A stretch of 64,000 nt of DNA from Alnus glutinosa (taxonomy: Eukaryota > Streptophyta > Magnoliopsida > Fagales > Betulaceae). Shown here in pieces: positions 40,557-50,529 of the stretch. The first letter of the stretch is position 1; each line of letters begins with the position of its first letter. The notes beneath the pieces are model-generated. The model was not told where the DNA came from. It ran no database searches and worked only from the letters and a program-made list of their open reading frames with translations. Position numbers and translations under genes: made by a program. The stretch spans positions 4,046,761 to 4,110,760 of the forward strand of contig NC_084889.1 of NCBI RefSeq assembly GCF_958979055.1, in the 5' to 3' direction.

Positions 40557-41498
40557 TAGGTTTGATAATTTTTGACACGACTCGCGAATTCAATACGAAC
40601 ACGACACGAAAAAACAGAGTTTGAATTTGGCATTATCGGGTTCGGGTCATAATCGAGTCAACCCGATTATGACACGGTAAAAAATAAAAAAATTGAATTT
40701 AGTGATGTAGGTCGAGGAGGAGTTATGCTGCGCCTAAATCCGGGTCGAAGAGGAGTTATGCTGAAGTCTTGAGGTCTTCTCTGCCGAAGATGGAGGAGCC
40801 TTTTGGTCCTTCCAATTGTCAGTTAGCTAGGGTTCCAAGGTGACTCTCTTCTCCTGTGTTAGCAGGAACATCGAAGACCAATTTGAAGACAACGTTGACC
40901 TCCTCTGCCACGGAGAAAGTCTTTGAGGCCCAGGCGACTCTTCCGGCAAAGGGTCTCCGTGCTCAGGCGAAAATTACAGCCAAGACCACAACGACAAAGA
41001 TAGCTTTGGCGAAGTCCAATCTTCTGGTGAAGGCAGTTTCGGCGAAGTCCAATCCTCCAGTGAAGCCAGTTTCGACGAAGGCAGCTCGACTGAAGACATC
41101 TTTGGCGTTCTCCGGCGTTTCTCTCTACTATGTCGAGAAGGGCGTCTGACTCAGGCCTAGGGGGAAGGGCGGCTGTCTCAAGCACCCCCTCGTTGTCCTC
41201 TGCAACACGCAAGTCCTATTTTCAAGCCCGTGTCTGAAACTCTGAAATCTGAATCTTGGATTCTTGTCTCTTGATGGTAGTAGCGAGTTAGTGACGAAGA
41301 CGGAAGACCTAGCAGCTGAATCAGTGAATTGTGTTTATGGGGTCGTGTTCGTGTTACCCAATTGACAATCGGGTCATGTTCGGGTTACAGATTTCAATCC
41401 GATTACTAGTCGAGTCGGGTTCGTGTCATACCCATTTACATAATCGGGTCAGTCGGGTTGACACGAACCCGATCCGTGAACCCGAATTGCCAAGCCTA
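40557..41498 (+). mobile_element. hAT-like non-autonomous element next to the UGT gene
   Basis: Ends TAGGTTTGATAATTTTTGACACG (left) and, read inverted, TAGGCTTGGCAATTCGGGTTCACG (right). Flanks TGAAATGG (40549-40556) and CGAAATGG (41499-41506) match at 7 of 8 positions, fitting the 8-bp duplication of hAT elements. Both ends carry many GACACGA / GGGTTCGTGTC words. The centre (about 40700-41310) is GC-richer filler with a 33-bp tandem unit and no transposase. It ends 36 bp before the TATA box of the glucosyltransferase gene. Confidence 0.7.
41008..41085 (+). repeat. 33-bp tandem repeat in the hAT-like element
   Basis: GGCGAAGTCCAATC begins at 41008 and again at 41041, with GACGAAGGCAG starting a third, partial unit at 41074. 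Spacing is a multiple of three, so frames stay open across it on both strands. Confidence 0.7.
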
Positions 41499-41533
41499 CG
41501 AAATGGGTATGAATAATAAGTAGATTTATTTTC

Positions 41534-41541
41534 TATAAATA
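41534..41541 (+). promoter_or_regulatory. TATA box of the UGT gene
   Basis: TATAAATA, 158 bp before the chosen ATG and 36 bp after the right edge of the hAT-like element. Transcription would start near 41565-41575. Confidence 0.65.
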
Positions 41542-41698
41542 GGGAGTTTGTTTCAGAAGCCATATTCAGCATCCTTCCACCGAACTTTTCTTCCCCGTGA
41601 CACCCCTTAACCAGCTCTCACACTACATTACCACCTGGCCAGTAGGAGGACTCGACTCTCCGACTCCGACTCCGACCACATTTCATAGACAAAGAAGC

Positions 41699-43147
41699 AT
41701 GGTGGTTGCAGAGTCTGAAACCATGAAACCCCACGTTGCAGTCCTCCCAAGCCCCGGGATGGGCCACGTCATACCCCTCCTTGAGCTGGCCAAGTGCCTG
41801 GTCATCCACCACGACATCCATGTCAGCTTTCTCAACATCACCACCGAAGCCTCCGCCGCCCAAAAGCAGCTCCTCCACTCACCCACACTTCCTCAAGGCC
41901 TCCACGTCATTGACCTTCCACCTGCTGACATTTCCACCCTCGTCAACGAAGAAACTCTGGTCCTTACCCGGCTATGTATCAACGTGGAGGAGAGCCTCAA
42001 GCCTTTAAAGTCGGTCCTCATGGAGCTAGGCAAGCTACAAGCTCTCGTCATCGATTTATTCTGTACCCAAGCTTTCGAAATCTGCAACGACCTTTCCATT
42101 CCTACGTACACCTTCTTCACTCCCTCAACTGCTTTCCTTGCTTTCTCCTTGTACCTTCCTACACTGGACCGTGAGGTGGAGTGCGAGTTCGTTGACCTTC
42201 CTGCACCGGTTCAGGTCCCGGGTTGCACGCCGGTGCGAACTGAGGACTTGCTGGACCAAGTTCGAAACCGGAAGATTGACGAGTGCAAGTGGTTCTTGCT
42301 CCACGTCAGCCGGCTGCCCATGGCCGCAGGGATTTTCTTGAACTCGTGGGAGGATCTTGAACCAGTCTCGCATAAAGCAGTAACAGCGCACCCGTTCTAC
42401 CAGAATATACCCACACCACCGGTTCACCAAATCGGGCCGCTCATCAAACAGGACGAAGCGCCGGAAACTGAATCGGACGCAGAGTGTCTAGCGTGGCTAG
42501 ACAAACAACCGTCTAAATCGGTTCTCTTCGTGGCGCTGGGTAGTGGAGGGACTCTGACCGGTGCACAGCTCACCGAGCTGGCTTGGGGTCTGGAAATGAG
42601 TCGGCAAAAGTTCATATTGGTGGCACGTAAGCCAACCGATGCTAGCGCCTCGGCTACGTTCTTCAACGTGGGTGGAGATGTTTCTGATCCCAAGGCATAT
42701 TTGCCGGAGGGTTTCTTGGAGAGGACGAAAGGGGTGGGGCTGGTGGTGCCGTCTTGGGCGCCGCAGATACTGGTGCTCCGCCACCCATCAACCGGTGGGT
42801 TTTTATCTCACTGTGGGTGGAACTCCACACTGGAGAGCATCACTCACGGTATACCAATGGTCGCATGGCCGCTTTACGCTGAGCAGAGAATGAACGCGAC
42901 GATGCTGGTCGAAGAGGTTGGAGTGGCGGTTAAGCCGGCGGTGGAAGGAGGAAAAGGAGTCGTCGTAAGGGAGGAGATTGAGAGGGTGGTGAGGATGGTG
43001 ATGGAGGGTGAAGAAGGAAATGTGATGAGGCGTAGGGCTGGAGAGCTAAAAGTCAGTGCTGTGAAAGCGTTGAACTTTGGTGGATCTTCTTATGAGTCGC
43101 TTTCTCGTGTCACCAAAGAATGGAAGGCTGAGCATATATATATATAA
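41699..43147 (+). CDS. UGT72-type UDP-glucosyltransferase
   Basis: Single exon, 482 residues, the usual length of plant family-1 glycosyltransferases. These cytosolic enzymes move glucose from UDP-glucose to hydroxyls of small molecules; UGT72 members (hydroquinone glucosyltransferase, monolignol UGTs) use phenols. Seen: SPGMGHVIPL with the catalytic His23, Asp119 in VIDLF as the likely partner, and the 44-residue PSPG sugar-nucleotide box at 353-396, from WAPQ through HCGWNS to AEQ, ending in Gln as is usual for UDP-glucose use. HVAVLPSPGMGH and GFLERTKGVGLVVPSWAPQ are typical of UGT72. Start: ATG 41699 was chosen; the in-frame ATG at 41723 is a close alternative, and the frame open further upstream has no ATG. 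The acceptor cannot be read from sequence. Transcription is likely driven by the TATA box at 41534. Confidence 0.92.
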   Translation: MVVAESETMKPHVAVLPSPGMGHVIPLLELAKCLVIHHDIHVSFLNITTEASAAQKQLLHSPTLPQGLHVIDLPPADISTLVNEETLVLTRLCINVEESLKPLKSVLMELGKLQALVIDLFCTQAFEICNDLSIPTYTFFTPSTAFLAFSLYLPTLDREVECEFVDLPAPVQVPGCTPVRTEDLLDQVRNRKIDECKWFLLHVSRLPMAAGIFLNSWEDLEPVSHKAVTAHPFYQNIPTPPVHQIGPLIKQDEAPETESDAECLAWLDKQPSKSVLFVALGSGGTLTGAQLTELAWGLEMSRQKFILVARKPTDASASATFFNVGGDVSDPKAYLPEGFLERTKGVGLVVPSWAPQILVLRHPSTGGFLSHCGWNSTLESITHGIPMVAWPLYAEQRMNATMLVEEVGVAVKPAVEGGKGVVVREEIERVVRMVMEGEEGNVMRRRAGELKVSAVKALNFGGSSYESLSRVTKEWKAEHIYI

Positions 43148-43374
43148 ATTCTGGATTGAGCCAAACCGGCCAGCCGAACTACCCGTTGCAGCCTCCGTGT
43201 ACGGCAAGTTTGGGTTGAATGGTTTGGGCTATCGGAGTGTGGCCGAATCACCGACAAAGCCACCAAGCTTCTTTCTTTACGTGTTTTTTTTTTTTTTTTG
43301 AAAAATAAAATTTGGTGTCAGAATTTGGCCGCTTCATATTGGACGCTCCAGATCAAATAAATTGCCGCAGCCCT
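43148..43374. other. 3' flank of the UGT gene
   Basis: Holds the UGT 3' UTR and a T run near 43285. It ends with AATTGCCGCAGCCCT (43360-43374), the left target duplication of the next retroposon. Confidence 0.6.
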
Positions 43375-43389
43375 CACTCCACAATCTCA

Positions 43390-43437
<48 letters not shown>

Positions 43438-44360
43438 AAAGGTTCCAGAGACAGGGAGAGAACTTTGAGCTTGTTCACCAGGGGAGGCTTCACGTCTCTC
43501 CCTCCTGGTGCTGGTCTTTCCTTTAGCCCGTGAGGACTAGGGTGATTTTTTGTCATCCCTCTGGTTTGCAGTTGTGGATGTTTTGTTCTCCCAACTTAGG
43601 TTTGTGGAGCTGTGGTCCCTCACGGACTTAGATCCGGTGAGGTTGGTATTTTCTTTTGTTGTTTTGTTTTTGGTTTTGTTGTTCTTGGTGCAAACAGAAA
43701 GATTCCCAAGCTCTGGCCTGTGGGAATGGCGGATGTCGGTGGGTATCCGATGGAGTTGTGCTTTATTGGTAGATCTATAAGCATCGGCTGGGTGTTTGTC
43801 TACAGGAGCTTTTCTTTCATGGTTGCTGGCATCCTCTGGTTTCGGTAGTCACTCGACGGAGCTGTGCGGTTCTTTCTTGCGCGGCGCGTGGCCAGCACGC
43901 GCCGGGGAGTGTCCTCCTTGGGTTAGAGTGTGAGGATCAAAGTTTGCATATCCGGCTTCGTTTAGTGTCGATTTGGTCTTCTGGAGGTTGTTCGATGGCT
44001 GGAAGGGTTCCCGGAGTAGGTACACGCTCAACACGCCCTGAGCTTTGGCAGTGGTTCTCATGGTGTTGGTTTTTTTCTGTTTGAATTTGTACATTCTTGT
44101 ATCTTTGTTCACAGTCTACCTTGTGGTAGCTGGTTTAAGCCAGGATTTTTCCTTACTTAGTGGATGGAGTTTCTTCAACTTTATTCACTACATTGGCCTA
44201 CGGGCACTGATGTAGCCTTCGGGCAGTGTTCTCGGCTTCTTTGCTCCTGTATTTGTTCTGTGGCTTTTGCCTTGTTGTAATCCCCTTTGGGGTTTCTTTT
44301 CATCAATGAAGGTTCTGGAGCTTTGTTCAAAAAAAAAAAAATAAAAAAAATAAAAAAAAA
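43375..44360 (+). mobile_element. LINE-type retroposon, hairpin family, copy 3
   Basis: Flanked by the 15-bp direct repeat AATTGCCGCAGCCCT (43360-43374 and 44361-44375), with an A-rich tail. It opens with a (CT)n tract of over 35 bp, then the hairpin CACCAGGGGAGG / CTCCCTCCTGGTG (43478-43512), a GC-rich middle with the 8-bp stem GGCGCGTG/CACGCGCC (43883-43903), and a LINE-like 3' end (CCCCTTTGGGGTTTC, ATCAATGAAGGT). 986 bp, no reverse transcriptase. The duplications are identical, so it is one of the younger insertions here. Confidence 0.85.
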
Positions 44361-44436
44361 AATTGCCGCAGCCCTAATTATTGCACCGAATTTGAACCCA
44401 TAAAAATCTTAGGAGAATGATTCATGTACTACTAGT

Positions 44437-44531
44437 ACTAGTGCACACACTACTTCAAGATACATTGGGGTGGAACTACACTGAGTCCCACACCAATGTA
44501 TCTTGGGGTAGTGCACAACTTGTGCACTAGT
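44437..44531. mobile_element. Hairpin MITE
   Basis: Foldback of about 95 bp: ACTAGTGCACACACTAC and AAGATACATTGG on the left pair with CCAATGTATCTTG and GTAGTGCAC...GTGCACTAGT on the right. Non-coding. Confidence 0.65.
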
Positions 44532-44574
44532 TGTATTTCTAGCATTTTCCTAAATCTTAATCTATTTAGAGGAT

Positions 44575-44800
44575 GGTTGCAAAAAAGGGGTCCCTACTAT
44601 GTAGCAAAGACGGATCTAAGGGGGGCTGGCAGGGGCCATGGCCCCCTTTCAATTCCAAAAAACAACAAAAAAATATTAGGTAAAAAAAATAAAATTATAA
44701 GGTAATAAAAAAAAAATGTAGCCTAATGACCCCTACCAATAATTTTTTCATGACCCTTGATCCCTGTCATAAGAGTTTCTGCCTCCGTCCCTATTGAGAG
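44575..44800. mobile_element. MITE-like element with GGACGGA ends
   Basis: AGACGGATCTAAGGGGGGC on the left is loosely matched inverted by GTTTCTGCCTCCGTCCC at the right (about 44778-44794). A-rich middle, no coding. Ends are worn and no target duplication was seen. Confidence 0.4.
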
Positions 44801-44959
44801 TGTCTTTTTCTTGTTGGTCGGTGTCGGTCTGTTTATCTGCATGTTGCTGCTGATTGAAGGGAAAGGGTAGTATATATTGAAATAAACTTTTCAGTTGATC
44901 AGCATATTTCGATCAGCAAGCAACAACTAGTACTTACTTTTTTTATAAACAGTACTTCA

Positions 44960-45180
44960 AATATTCTCTAATGTACTTTCGTCTCTCAGTACTCTCCCTC
45001 AGTCCCTCTCTCGTTCTCAACCAAAACCCAGATGCAATTGTTCGCCGGCCATTACTCTTCCCTGTACTGACTTCTACACTACCCTTCATTTCTCATAGCT
45101 CATCTATCTTCTCTTCTTCGCCGGAAAACTTTCTCATTCTCACACCAATTCCTTCTCGCAGCTTCCAGGTTTCCTTTTCA
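44960..45180 (+). other. Pyrimidine-rich leader-like stretch
   Basis: A C/T-rich, open stretch (44971 onwards) with a good donor CTTCCAGGTTTCC at about 45166-45178. It looks like the 5' UTR and first intron boundary of a plant gene, but no matching coding exon was found before PEX11 (46621). It could be an unannotated non-coding exon, a relic, or chance. Confidence 0.25.
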
Positions 45181-45540
45181 TCCTTTCTATTTTCTTCCAC
45201 TTTTTTTTTTTTTTTTTTTCGTTTTTCTTTAATAAAAAGAAATATATATATATTTTATTAAATTACTGTTTAAAAATATTTATTGTCTTTAAACAAGATT
45301 TAACGTCTAAAAATCGAATATTTTGTCTGATTTAACGAGATTCTCTAACGGAATGGAGTTTTGGTATGTAAATGATACATAGTTCAATACTCTATTTTGG
45401 TTGGAGTGTCTGTTCATGGTAGCATATTGACAATGACCGGTAATTGATGAAAAAAAAGATAATTACCCAAAAAAATTAAAATTAATGCAACCAACTTTCA
45501 ATGCAATACCTAATCAGTTTCTACATATCTTGATGATTTT

Positions 45541-45656
45541 TTTATTTTTTTTTTGACATGTCCACGTAAGAGGGGGATTGAAGATTTGAACTAATGACCT
45601 CCGCTTCAAAATGCGTGATCCCTAGCCGATTGAGTTACCTCTTAGGCCTTGAAGAC
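45541..45656 (-). mobile_element. tRNA-derived SINE with 18-bp target duplication
   Basis: Flanked by identical ACATATCTTGATGATTTT (45523-45540 and 45657-45674). On the minus strand it reads GGTAACTCAATCGGCTAGGG (A-box like, tRNA D-arm), then GAGGTCATTAGTTCAAATCT (B-box and T-arm like), and ends in an A-rich tail. At 116 bp it is barely longer than the tRNA part plus tail. Confidence 0.8.
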
Positions 45657-46067
45657 ACATATCTTGATGATTTTAAGAAAAGATTTGATTTGATTTGATT
45701 TGATTTGATTTTTTTTTTTTTTTTTTTTTAATGTACTGCTGTATTCGGTCATGCATGTTCATATCACAAAATAAAGTCATGTAAATTGACGAGACACATG
45801 TTACATAAGCTAGCCAGAGCTATATATATGACTCAGTCATAACAACGTATAAAGTTGCAATAAATGAACATATAAATGAACGTGTAACCATGTAACTACA
45901 AAGAGAAAACCTAATCTATATGCACTCCGATCAGTCACCCCAAGAAACATCATGCCATAATTGCCGTTGTCCACATTTGACGTCCACATGTTAATGAAGA
46001 TGAAATCTGATTGGTAAGGTTTAAGAAACATAATAGCCTTACTTTTTATGAACTCTTAAAGAAATAT

Positions 46068-46244
46068 GAGAAATGATCCATACACTTATTTTTCATAATA
46101 GCTTCACAACAAGCTGACGTGGCGGGTAATATTTTATTATTTTTTTTGTTTTGTTTTCTTTTTGTAAAAAAATAATAAAATATTACCCGCCACGTCAGCT
46201 TGTTGTGGGGCTGTTGTGAGAAATGAGTGTAGGGATCATTTCTC
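46068..46244. mobile_element. Mutator-type hairpin MITE with 9-bp duplication
   Basis: 177 bp, flanked by AAGAAATAT on both sides (46059-46067 and 46245-46253). The two halves are near-perfect inverted copies: ACAAGCTGACGTGGCGGG and TAATATTTTATTATTTT on the left, AATAATAAAATATTA and CCCGCCACGTCAGCTTGT on the right. The ends are GAGAAATGATCC / GGATCATTTCTC. The 9-bp duplication points to the MULE superfamily. Confidence 0.85.
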
Positions 46245-46620
46245 AAGAAATATATCTTCCACTTAAAAAAAAAAAGAAAAAAAAAAGAAAAAGAAGTATA
46301 TCTTCCAGAAATATCTATTAAAGAAATCCAATAAATCATAAATTGACAACAAAAAATACTTTCCTGCAATTAAACCAATTTTGTGCTTGAATAAATAGAG
46401 GAAAAAAAAAAAAATTGTTATCGTACAACAGTAACAAGATAACTTGGGCTGGGTTGGGTCACTTGGGCGGTTAGCGGATCTTGTGGCACACATAACAATA
46501 CACACGCTGAGCAAAGAAAGAAGGAAAAGTCGCTGTAGGCGTGTGTCAAACGATGTCGTAATAGGCGATGCAATAGCCTATCCTCGGAGCTTTCAAAATT
46601 TTGGGCTCTCTGCAACTTCC

Positions 46621-47400
46621 ATGGATTCGAAAGCTTCAACAGTTCAGACTCCCCCACAAAACCCCAAAACCATAATTCGGTCACCACCTAAAGGCAGAGA
46701 CTTCTTGGACCACCTCGAAGCCTACCTCGCAAAACGAGATGGCGTGGACAAGCTCCTCAAGATTTCCAGGTACGCCACCAAGATCGTCCTCGCCTCCTCG
46801 GTGCTCCCCGAAACCCTAACCATAACTGGCCGGCTCAAGAGCTTCGATTCCAGCGTGGGACTCAGCCGCAAAGCCTTCCGACTCGGAAAGTTCGTCCAGG
46901 ACCTCAACGCACTCAAGCACTCCCATTTCGGTTCGAAACAAGAGCTCGTCCTCTCCATCGTCGCCTATGGCGGCGAGGGATTGTATTATTTCGTCGAACA
47001 GTTTATCTGGCTATCCAAATCGGGTCTGATCGACGGCAAACACTCGCGCAATTTGCAAAAGATCAGTGCCTGGGCGGAGTTCATCGGGTACATGGGTAGT
47101 GTCTCGTTGAAATTGATAGATTTGAAGGGGATCGCCGAGGACGAAGCGTGCTTGGAGACGAGTATTGAGGTCGCGGTTTCCAGGGGAATTGGGTGTCTCG
47201 AAGAAGAGCAGAGGTTGAGGAAATTGAGGGAGAAGAAGCTGATGAAGAAGCTCTCGATCGTTCAAGATTTTGCAGATGGGCTAATGGCGTTGGCTGATAT
47301 TCGCGACGGGAAGGGGCGGCTTTCGGCGCCGCTTTTTGTTTCGTGTGCGGGGCTTTTATCGGCGCTGATTAGCACTCATAAGAATTGGTCGTCTTGCTGA
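46621..47400 (+). CDS. PEX11A: Peroxisome biogenesis factor PEX11 (PEX11A type)
   Basis: Single exon, 780 nt, 259 residues. PEX11 proteins sit in the peroxisomal membrane, bend it, and start elongation and division of peroxisomes. Seen: a divergent leader of about 25 residues, then GRDFLDHLEAYLAKRDGVDKL, KISRYATKIVLAS, GLSRKAFRLGKFVQDLNAL, GEGLYYFVEQFIWLSKSGLI (near 120-139), a charged central part with an EEEQRLRKLREKK stretch, and the terminal ADGLMALADIRDGKG and STHKNW. The intron-less structure and the long leader and charged loop fit plant PEX11A rather than the shorter PEX11C-E. Start: ATG 46621; the frame is open upstream with no convincing better start, and the homology begins shortly after it. 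Confidence 0.93.
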   Translation: MDSKASTVQTPPQNPKTIIRSPPKGRDFLDHLEAYLAKRDGVDKLLKISRYATKIVLASSVLPETLTITGRLKSFDSSVGLSRKAFRLGKFVQDLNALKHSHFGSKQELVLSIVAYGGEGLYYFVEQFIWLSKSGLIDGKHSRNLQKISAWAEFIGYMGSVSLKLIDLKGIAEDEACLETSIEVAVSRGIGCLEEEQRLRKLREKKLMKKLSIVQDFADGLMALADIRDGKGRLSAPLFVSCAGLLSALISTHKNWSSC

Positions 47401-50200
47401 GTTTTTTGGCCTTTTACAAGGTATGATTGCTGGGCACTTGTGGGGTTTTGTTATAATTGTTCACCGAGTTATGAATTTTAGTAGTGATAATTCAAATTGG
47501 GAGGGGGGAACGAGATAACTCTGCCGGAGATACAATGTGAAGACCATGAAGGTTCATAACTTCATCGGTTCTCTTGTTTTTACATTTCTTCGAACAAATA
47601 AAACCATACAGGGATAGTGGATCAATATATGATATTTTTTACAGTAATTTATTGAAAAAGGTCTTGTTAGAAATGTGCAGAAGTTTAGATTGGCGTTGTC
47701 TTTGATATCTCCTTTATTTTAGCTAAGGAAGTTAAATGGTTTTCGTGCTGGACACATTTGGTACTGAAATTCATGTCTTTTGGCATATGAACTACTTTAC
47801 TAGTTAAAGTTAAATCATTCCTAGCCTTTCTTTTGGAGAAATCGGTCCCAAACCTAAATACATTGAGTTGTTTCTGCCCCAAAATTATGCTAGAAATCGG
47901 TGGGCTCCTATATATTTATGCAGACTCCCAGAAATTCCGGGCTCCTATAGTATCCTTGACCTTTAATTGGGACCATGATGAATACAAGATGTTTTAAGAA
48001 TGGTTATCGGATGCAATGAGGCTGTCCATTGCATTGGGCACCTGGTTCTCGCTCTCTTTGAGCAGGTGCCTACGCCCGTGCTCGGGCTTCACCCTATTCG
48101 GGCATGTTAGGCCTCACCTGTTCAGGTACTCACTTGAGCCGATCAGGTCCGGGTGCCGTCTCACATGAAGCTGTCCATTTTGTAAAAGGGATTTGGATCC
48201 ATGTTTTAATGTTCAGTTGCACTCGGGAATTCGTGTCCCTAGGCCTTGGCTCATGTGGTGAAAGGGTGGGGGATCTGAAAATCTTCTGAAAGTCTCAAGA
48301 TGGTGATCTAAATCCATCTTTGGTACTCTATATGCTTTGATATAAAAGACTTTTTTTTCGTGCTTATTTAGACTTAACTCTCCGAGATACTGTTTCATAT
48401 AAATAAAACCTCACGGCCATTGTTTCATCACTCTCTCAGTCCATTGTGATAGAAGTGGTGAGTGATTGTTGGCTATGGCCTCAGATGGCACATTTCCACC
48501 AATAATAATCCTTTCATTTTGTGTTCTAAATGTACTAATATTTGAACTCTTCGTTAGCAATTTACTTCTATATCCAAGACTGTCATTGCTGCAAATGTTC
48601 ATTAATTTATCAAAGTGGAAAAATCTAGGCTTTTTCCCTTCCAGTAGGTTAGCTTCTTCTATCAATGCATGTAGCTTATGAGGACATTCTGCTGCACCAA
48701 CCTCTTTTTTCTGCTACAAAAGAGATCTGTGGTATTCTTCCCTGCTACTTTTGAAGCAATTCGGGTATTCTTTTTGGACAGTTTTTTAGGAGAAGAAAAT
48801 TCATTCAATTCAGTCTATTAAACTAATATCTATGCTTAGAATATATGATTCTCACATGCATTTTTAAATGCTCTATCAAAAATGCATGCAAGAGTTAGAT
48901 ATATGTTAATTCAATAGATTAGGTTGAAGAAATTTCCTCCAATTCAATTCGACGAAAAACTTGAGAAATGTCGTCTCTATAAAGTATCTTGGTCATGATT
49001 ATGGCTAGTTATTTTACGTTAGAAAAAAAAAAAAAAAAAAAAAATTGAAAGTGCTAACAGTGATCTCTATGAACTCATTTTTGGTGGATCAAAAGTTATT
49101 TTTATAAGCCAATAGTAGCAGTGGGCTGAATTGGTCGTTTCTTAGTTTCTCATCTGTTCCCAGAATGGGTATATTCCTGTTAATGGCGTAAACCCAAGAC
49201 ATTTTAAGCCTTCCCCACACTCAGGTTCCTGCCAATTGGGCCCTTTGGTTCCGCCATATAGACTGCCACAGTTTGGCATTCAAAAGTGTAACCTACCTAA
49301 GGAGGGACAACGTTTTTCACCAAATTAAATTATAAGAAATTATTTTAATTTAGTTTATTAAACTAATGTGTTTAAAATGTATCTAATTTTTACACGTGTT
49401 TTTAATAAAGCTTAAGATTTGCAATGAATTTTAAAAATGCATATGAGAATTATATATATTTTAAACACGTATCAATTAAATAGATTAGGTTAGAAGAAAT
49501 TCCTTCGGTCCAGTTTAAAAGAAAATTGTGTCAATAAAAATTAAAATTTTACGGGACTATTTGTTTCTAGAAATTTATACAAATTAAAAAGTAAAAATAA
49601 TGCCACATCGCAAGAAATGAGACTTTTTTTTTTTTTCCCGTAACTAAGAAAGAGCAAAAAGTTGGAAGAATTTGGTGAGATATGTGAAGGTCAAATCTAC
49701 ACTCATTTTGGTGTGGATGAGTGTAAGGTTGGAGCTCCCTTGGGCTTGGCGTGGATGCGAGGGGATGTAGGGTGGGGCTAGCCTTCAGGGTTACCCACCT
49801 CACCTGCCATCAGGGTTGGTAAAGCAAAGGACCATAAAATAACTCAAAGTTGAGACACAAACTAAGTGTTATTTGGAAGTGGAGTGACTCAAATTTGGAT
49901 TTTAAACTTTAAAAACTCATTCAGTTAATAGATGTTTTGGGCGTTTGGAGTTTGTGCCGATTGTAGATTTCATTGATAAAAATTTGATTTATTTATTTTC
50001 ACATAATTGAATCTTAAATTTACATATGAATTTGTACCGAAAACAAAAACAAATTTTTTTCCGAACAAGGAATTATTAGAAATATTTCTTATATTAGCCG
50101 CTTAATAATTTTTAGATGACAACCTACATTTTAGTCATTAGATAATTGTTAGGTGGTAGTTATCAAAAATAAGTTGTCCTTTGAAAAGAAAAAAGAACAG
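47401..50200. other. Spacer between PEX11 and LPEAT1
   Basis: PEX11 3' UTR at the left. 48010-48180 has short inverted words (GGGCACCTG...CAGGTGCC, CCCGTGCTCGGGC) and the word GAGGCTGTCCATT/GAAGCTGTCCATT at both sides, which suggests a worn MITE. 49025-49045 is an A run. 48850-48910 and 49340-49500 share AATAGATTAGGTT-type words. No gene was recognised. The last 300 bp should carry the LPEAT1 promoter and 5' UTR. Confidence 0.5.
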
Positions 50201-50529
50201 TTTCGTGAAGATCGTGGCAAGTGGACCAACACGCTCGGTTTATCGGCGGCTTGCACTCACCTCTCACTATCACAAAAAAAAAAAAAAAAAACAAGGCTAT
50301 TAAAATCCAAACAGCTAATCTACTAATAATCTGTCCAACGGTCCATGTCATAAGGTGTACGAAATCCAAGGGCTTTTCAAGCGCACCACTAACCTTCACG
50401 AGCCCATCGAGATGCGTCTTCCCAGATCCGCAGCAAGTCTTCCTCGCTAAGTTTATTCTCCCCCAAAACCTCTCCTGTAAAAAATTCTGGAATAAATGGC
50501 TATCCGGTGATTGGAGGCATTCAATAGGC

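Noticed and set aside
40856-41212. Open frames on both strands near the UGT gene
   Set aside because: A 33-bp tandem repeat with period divisible by three keeps frames open; they lie inside the hAT-like element.
41597-41698. N-terminal extension of the UGT frame
   Set aside because: No ATG in the extension; it is 5' UTR. The family starts just before HVAVLPSPG.
45541-45656. A functional tRNA gene
   Set aside because: Arms do not fold fully, there is an A-rich tail, and an 18-bp target duplication shows retroposition.
46444-46620. N-terminal extension of the PEX11 frame
   Set aside because: Similarity to PEX11A begins after ATG 46621 and the extension is unlike any PEX11 start.
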